Part shown: piece by piece, positions 60,801-64,000 of the stretch
Layout: the number at the start of each line of letters is the position of its first letter
Position numbering within the stretch: the first letter of the stretch is position 1
Source of the DNA: Niastella populi
GTDB taxonomy: Bacteria; Bacteroidota; Bacteroidia; Chitinophagales; Chitinophagaceae
NCBI RefSeq assembly: GCF_002078015.1
Contig: NZ_LWBP01000189.1
Location: forward strand, 48,568 to 112,567
Reading direction: 5' to 3'
DNA length: 64,000 bases
Program-made: the position numbers and the translations under genes
The notes under the pieces: model-generated
Seen by the model: only the letters and a program-made list of their open reading frames with translations
Databases searched by the model: none
What the model was told of the DNA's origin: nothing

Positions 60801-63564
60801 GTTGGCCAGCAGTACGGCTATGGTTGATGCCACCAGCAGGGACCAGGGTTCATTGGAGACCTGGCTCACGAATGCCGCGGGAACGGCAGAGCAGGTAACG
60901 AAGACGACGTACGATGTTGAATACACGCCATTACAACCGGTGCTGAAAACGCGCAACCTGCGCAACCGGGTATCGTGGACGGCATTATATAACACGGCTA
61001 CCGATCTGGGTAATAATGAAGCGGCGACTGCTACCTACTACACCTATGATATTTTAGGCAATGTGGACACCCTGGTGCAGGATTACCGGTTCGGTGTGAT
61101 GGCCGCCAATGGCAACCGCTTTAAGAAGATCGCTTATGATTTTGATCTGGTAAGCGGTAAAGTAAACCAGGTAAGTTATCAGCCCGGGCAATCCGATGCG
61201 TTCTATCACAGGTATGTGTATGATGCAGAGAACCGTATTACAAATGTGCTTACCAGTGCCGATAGTATCAACTGGGATAATGATGCATTCTACCAGTATT
61301 ATGATCATGGACCATTGGCAAGAACGATATTGGGAGAGCAGCAGGTTCAGGGTATTAATCATGCTTATAATTTGCAGGGTTGGATAAAAACCTTTAATCC
61401 CGATGTGCAAACTGGCGGCGGCTACACATTGAAGGCTGACGGAAGTACAGGAAGTGTTGTAGGCAAGCCGGCTTACCAGGTAATGTTGAATTATTTCAAT
61501 GGCGACTACAAGGCAATCAGCGGGGTCACACCGATGGATAATGGGTTAGATTTGGCGTTGGGAGGCGCATACCGTCCGTTGTTCAATGGTAATATAAGCA
61601 GTATGGCGGTGAATATTGAGAAGTTAGGTAATCCGTTGTTGTATAATTACCAATATGACCAGTTGAACCGCATTGTGGCAATGGATGCGTGGCAAAAAGG
61701 CGCTAACTGGGGAAGTTTAACACCACGAAATGACTTCCAGGAACGGATCAGTTATGATGCCAATGGAAATATTTTAGGATATAAACGGAATGGTAACAAC
61801 ACGTTTGCCGGTAAACCGTTGGGTATGGACAGCCTGAATTATAGTTATGTAATGGGGACCAATAGGCTTGATCATGTGAGTGATAATGTGCCTGCAGGAA
61901 ATTATACCGAGGATATCGATAACCAGACAGCGGGTAATTATGATTATGATGCTATTGGTAACCTGGTAAAAGATAATGCAGAAGGCATTACGAGCATTAG
62001 CTGGACGGTATATGGAAAGATCAGGCAGATTGTAAAAGGTGATAGTGTTGTGATTTCATATACCTATGATCCCAGTGGTAACAGGATTAGTAAAGCGATA
62101 ATTAAGTCAGGTTCCACTGATACTGCCAGGACATGGTACGTGCGGGATGCACAGGGGAATGTAATGAGTGTATATGAGGCTGGTAAGCCATCGGTAAATG
62201 AAGGTCATTTAACGCAATCGGAGCTGCACTTGTATGGCAGCAGCAGGATTGGGTTATTACGCCGGAGTTTTGATGTGGCTGAAGAGTACAATCCAGCCGA
62301 TACCACCATGCCCTTGCTGGGTACTGGTCTTGGTCATAACTTTGGCCGGGGAAATAAGCTCTTTGAGTTAAGCAATCACCTGGGCAACGTGTTGGCGACA
62401 TTGAACGATAAAAAGCTCGGCGTGTCATCAAATAATAATACTGTTGATTATTTCAATCCGCAGGTGGTGAGTGCGCAGGATTATTATCCATTTGGGATGT
62501 TACAGGTAGGAAGGGTGTTTAATTCGGGTGGATATAGGTATGGGTTTAATGGAAAAGAATATGATAATGAAGTGAAGGGAGAGGGAAATCAGCAGGATTA
62601 TGGGATGAGGGTCTATGATCCGAGAGTGGGTAAGTTTTTGAGTTTGGATCCGTTGACGAAGACTTATCCATGGTATACACCATACCAATTTACGGGAAAT
62701 AATCCCATAAAGTTTATTGACCTCGATGGCTTAGAACCGTTTGATCCAAATAAATATATTAATTCAGATGCTCCTAATGTTGATCCTAAATATAAGAACG
62801 TAAACTTACATAGACCTAAGGTTGAACCTGAAGGCGCTGCGAAAGTTGCAGTGGGTATTTTGAATGCGGCTTGTATGACGTTTGGTGCTTTTTCTGAAGC
62901 GGCATTGGCAGGGCATCTTGAAAATAAATATGTAAATCAGGTACAATTCCCTCTGACCAATAACAATATTGGGCATGTAGCAATGGGTATAATAATTTCT
63001 CCTGTTGCACTAGCAATGGAACTAAAAAAGGACCCAGGAAACGAGCTGTTATGGGGAGAGGCTGCATTTATGATAGGGGCTTTTGTTAAGTTTAGACCTA
63101 CACTTAAAGGTTCAGTGCCTGATGTTGCTTTAGGAGTGTCGGAATATATGGGGCGGGATCCTGTAACTGGTAGGGCTAAGCCAAATGCCTTGCAACAGTT
63201 TGCTTCAGAGCAAAAGGCCTATCCTCATGATGTCTGGTCTAATCCGTTCGGAGGTATCGCTTCCGAAGCAGGCAAAACGGGATTTGATCAGATTTTTACA
63301 GCAGTTATGGATCACGTGGTTAATGGAGGCGGTAGGATAAAGTTTAATTTAGAATTTTTTGAAATAGATCGTGCTGCAAAATCAGCAGGCAAAAGCCTAA
63401 TGGATGCGGAAGGTTATACAGATTGGGAATTCGGTCAATTAGTGGATAATAAAGCATATTGGGAGAAAACCGACCTCTATCGCAATAATAAAATTCTAAG
63501 TGAAAGTGAAAAAACACAAGTTCGGAATGAATATAAAGAAGCCGCAAAAAAACAAAACAGATGA
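54865..63564 (+). CDS. Giant RHS-core protein B with C-terminal polymorphic toxin tip
   Basis: This 2899-residue protein has a signal peptide (ends about residue 24). It has beta domains to about 290, an RHS N-terminal part (HERPLNWQSNISFAEEGKRK), a Cys-rich region (about 570-750 and 1160-1340), a block of propeller-like repeats (about 1345-1740; TPDGGYIMAGS, TSDNGYIAIG, TSDGGYAALG), YD/RHS repeats (about 1845-2540) and the RHS core (about 2542-2629; GYRYGFNGKEYDNEV, FLSLDPLTKTYPWYTPY, NPIKFIDLDG). The tip of about 270 residues beyond the core carries GGRIKFNLEFFEID and TDWEFGQLV, a pattern I associate with polymorphic toxins but cannot name. Base composition falls sharply there. Its TGA overlaps the next gene by 4 nt. 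Confidence 0.92.
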   Translation: MQTHSFYRILLLIGFVCMAAIARAGDGGGVVAKAILDGSKNQVHKDSSVTVEDSAFFNAAAIGVDTGYSVQNVITLKINEASNVYMRTAFEVRVKLLISYSNGSDTASVIKDFTVTYDTGNVYNARNNFVFYGGRKVTVKILEVDSNGATWNVSSVLMVENQLTAKPKYIFSCTNTVTSITVTPVADTADELPVSWTAIRGADQYDLEWTYVDASAYERYKTGGTFDQALIFYHNATRVSTSGNTYNIPLMYDNNGTLFIRVRPVQIGESNSVLAANWSSVMGQYAFTGHERPLNWQSNISFAEEGKRKVVVQYFDGGLRSRQTVTKDNTNNNVIVAETFYDYQGRPAIQVMPAPSLSSVIQYTAGFNVSINNPEYTQSNFDTLISPDLYCNAHAGPLSSTSGASLYYSPNNPKKTIGMNQFIPDAENYPFTETEYTPDNTGRISRQGGVGAAHQLGNGHETKYFYGTPDQKELDALFGTDVGDASHYFKNMVQDANGQFSISYVDMHGRTIATGLAGEEPAGMTPLASNTSRQVTENLVDSAGRFIQNWDLLSQKSLVVSKAGDHTFKYKLDPASLIEQNCDTQNICYSCLYDLQITITDNCNNQLLPGNKAFDTVLHNFSLGAITPNCTPSPVNFDFTLNLLPGSYQVTKRLTISRDAFNYYRDSVYLPNNTCRSLQDFISEQRTLIAQQNTECAPDCESCRASVGTLEQYRNQFISQTGIAPEEVAFYEPQIAQSYKNALEACNALCGDSASTDNDIRAAMLQDLTPPYGQYADTLIRSDDDKFSIFYIKPNDELYVPVFKLGNLVYRDANGQPDKVYDLEFDMMVAPNTLNKTEFTQNFRTSWAEALLPYHPEYCKLQLLESLKASNVWDRRMEKVENFYDARDSGYLNPTGNATFAGYSSHYRINAANLDPLISLRPELKVALENKLKEYITLKKGFLTTKVNMWSMANAVVKCDSGNATCVNYYNNTHAHNFDTTWCDGDLDQAWQTFRQMYLNAKQELVNEVVNNPVDCTPVSPAYTSIPTRKELMDEGHQPHFTKEIKEAIAENKLDFVNDPEKVNEAKAGGQQALNKMYDDNCSALVEQWRAQLSGCYNETALNTILPLLKGLCRQACDGDHIFGASTLPAGTDYQGYHSFQEILDTYNTNNNITVGVDCNAELITMPAPYDKRPAYYYEPVISKPRECECKLINDHYSMYKVGRLQGSGDANFAAYIQRTQGVTMTESDLQTLRSLCNDPGIPTDAEVTCTFLPSPIYLPPALQCNVGEVCTTCTVVQELYQNFKQQYPNDTPRIAEAADTMQLKRNNLFRNYMNNRLGYSLQTEEYLQFLKQCADSAAIIGNVTYCDDQHIGNLYYTIGNEPGKLQDIQPTPDGGYIMAGSVGITSRDGTLVKTDSLGNVQWAKKYGGLNSDTLLRVRRTSDNGYIAIGTTHSGHYTTGAMWVIKTNAAGEVSWTKRIGFGTPFGEHGYDIIQTSDGGYAALGIYNQHAGHGEFLLSRLQPDGNISWVRRFGTSRLQVNSTACLPGMTDSINYNAASSYGLLEQADTLLVSGAAYDPNLGDRYFGVVHRLDKDNGSLLGSWHYADGADTTRSCWFRDIYSTENGYMIMVNSAQQLGTTNAQAGVIHLTKAGEVVSYKRFNIPAGSDRMVTSSVFPAAGGGYMVAQTGNNSQHITWQRVDAAGSLLWSSETNLAGTQTVGRIAQNDKGRFTLAGDNNQQMLMLALHPGNSCFDQDVTLGATDEPVNRVPWATGVDEQVMPLYTDTTLTGFAYTLTDSMLVCSSEGPCRDYYEGPRLCGKSQPVLPPYKEEFTACSDSTFFAISKGTELYKEYTDSLSGAFERNYIEKCLQAYRYESFTVTYTKKEYHYTLYYYDQAGNLIRTVSPAGVNPITDSLELEQVKAYRSAGTEKVPVHTLYTDYRYNTLNQVVAQHSPDGGTSAFWYDRLGRLSISQNAKQKDSIQYSYTKYDIIGRITEVGQLASSTAMVDATSRDQGSLETWLTNAAGTAEQVTKTTYDVEYTPLQPVLKTRNLRNRVSWTALYNTATDLGNNEAATATYYTYDILGNVDTLVQDYRFGVMAANGNRFKKIAYDFDLVSGKVNQVSYQPGQSDAFYHRYVYDAENRITNVLTSADSINWDNDAFYQYYDHGPLARTILGEQQVQGINHAYNLQGWIKTFNPDVQTGGGYTLKADGSTGSVVGKPAYQVMLNYFNGDYKAISGVTPMDNGLDLALGGAYRPLFNGNISSMAVNIEKLGNPLLYNYQYDQLNRIVAMDAWQKGANWGSLTPRNDFQERISYDANGNILGYKRNGNNTFAGKPLGMDSLNYSYVMGTNRLDHVSDNVPAGNYTEDIDNQTAGNYDYDAIGNLVKDNAEGITSISWTVYGKIRQIVKGDSVVISYTYDPSGNRISKAIIKSGSTDTARTWYVRDAQGNVMSVYEAGKPSVNEGHLTQSELHLYGSSRIGLLRRSFDVAEEYNPADTTMPLLGTGLGHNFGRGNKLFELSNHLGNVLATLNDKKLGVSSNNNTVDYFNPQVVSAQDYYPFGMLQVGRVFNSGGYRYGFNGKEYDNEVKGEGNQQDYGMRVYDPRVGKFLSLDPLTKTYPWYTPYQFTGNNPIKFIDLDGLEPFDPNKYINSDAPNVDPKYKNVNLHRPKVEPEGAAKVAVGILNAACMTFGAFSEAALAGHLENKYVNQVQFPLTNNNIGHVAMGIIISPVALAMELKKDPGNELLWGEAAFMIGAFVKFRPTLKGSVPDVALGVSEYMGRDPVTGRAKPNALQQFASEQKAYPHDVWSNPFGGIASEAGKTGFDQIFTAVMDHVVNGGGRIKFNLEFFEIDRAAKSAGKSLMDAEGYTDWEFGQLVDNKAYWEKTDLYRNNKILSESEKTQVRNEYKEAAKKQNR

Positions 63565-63923
63565 TGCATCAATCTTTTAAGATAAGACAAAGAATTAATG
63601 GATATAATTATTATGCATTAATTGAATTAGAAGTGGATGAGAATTTTGATAAAGAATTAATAATTGAATATGATGATTCTCGAGTTGATCCTAAATGGAA
63701 ATCTTCGATTGATTTTGGAATAAAATATTTTCATTTTCATTATTTAGAAAATGAAAATAAGGGGTTTGCAGTGTTAGTGAGAAATTTGCATACTATGATA
63801 GGTGATTCAACGCCGTCTATTGTTTTTTACATAACAGTTAAATGTTTAACAGAGTTGTTTTCTTTTAAAAAGGACTTGGTTAAAATTAATCAAGAAACGG
63901 GAGAGTTTATTTTTTTTAGATAA
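63561..63923 (+). CDS. Putative immunity protein for the RHS toxin tip
   Basis: This 120-residue small acidic protein has no signal peptide and begins MMHQSFKIRQRINGYNYYAL. It is rich in Glu, Asp, Ile and Phe and ends GEFIFFR. No family is recognised. Its ATG overlaps the stop of RHS protein B by 4 nt, its length is typical of immunity proteins, and its DNA is very AT-rich (some 60-nt lines near 25-30% GC by eye), as are immunity genes acquired with a toxin tip. Cytosolic neutralisation of the toxin is inferred from position alone. Nothing is recognised in the last 77 bp of the window. Confidence 0.75.
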   Translation: MMHQSFKIRQRINGYNYYALIELEVDENFDKELIIEYDDSRVDPKWKSSIDFGIKYFHFHYLENENKGFAVLVRNLHTMIGDSTPSIVFYITVKCLTELFSFKKDLVKINQETGEFIFFR

Positions 63924-64000
63924 TCAATAATTTTTAGTGTCGTACAGTGCTTTTAAATTTTTTGCCATAAGTACAAATTGTGCTTAATGAGCAGTAGCCA

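Overview
The window looks like chromosomal DNA of a Bacteroidota bacterium, most probably a member of the Chitinophagaceae (Chitinophaga/Niastella-like). The support is a SusC/SusD pair under an ECF sigma/FecR switch, a type IX secretion (T9SS) sorting domain, promoters of the Bacteroidota form TTG-N19-21-TAnnTTTG, few Shine-Dalgarno sequences, and giant RHS proteins with Bacteroidota-style N-termini. The genus is an inference from style, not from a marker gene.

Layout. 0-8.3 kb holds mixed housekeeping and small genes: a DEDDh exonuclease/GIY-YIG nuclease fusion, a lipoprotein, a clpS-aat N-degron operon, an AraC regulator, a tRNA-Val with promoter and terminator, a cupin, and a di-heme protein paired with a DUF1772 membrane protein. 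8.3-15.7 kb, on the minus strand, is a surface-signalling nutrient-uptake module in the order sigma, FecR, SusC, SusD. 15.8-19.5 kb has an NTF2-like lipoprotein and a three-gene plus-strand set (tail-collar protein, formyltransferase, T9SS cargo). 19.8-36.4 kb is a CBS-domain protein followed by a complete 14-subunit respiratory complex I cluster, nuoA-N, with nuoC and nuoD fused. 36.4-39.5 kb has an orphan ABC ATPase and a class III cyclase/TolB-like/TPR protein on the minus strand. 40-41.8 kb has a GH114-like lipoprotein and an unknown gene. 42.0-63.9 kb is one long plus-strand locus: a putative outer-membrane beta-barrel, a secreted protein, a 2634-residue RHS-type shell protein, a LolA-like protein, a 2899-residue RHS-core protein with a C-terminal toxin-like tip, and a small AT-rich gene overlapping it by 4 nt that is the likely immunity gene.

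Two things stand out. First, the last locus reads as a coherent, probably undescribed two-chain RHS toxin system with its own envelope components. Second, almost every gap between the nuo genes is filled by tandem arrays of 7-bp or 8-bp words (GTTCATA/GTTCACA, GTTTATG, GCTTGCA, AGTTGATC and others). Their polarity differs between gaps, so that arrays facing each other could pair across the genes between them. Several arrays begin in stop codons or supply start codons. They resemble in kind the heptanucleotide STRR repeats of cyanobacteria; I know of no description for this phylum, but could not search.
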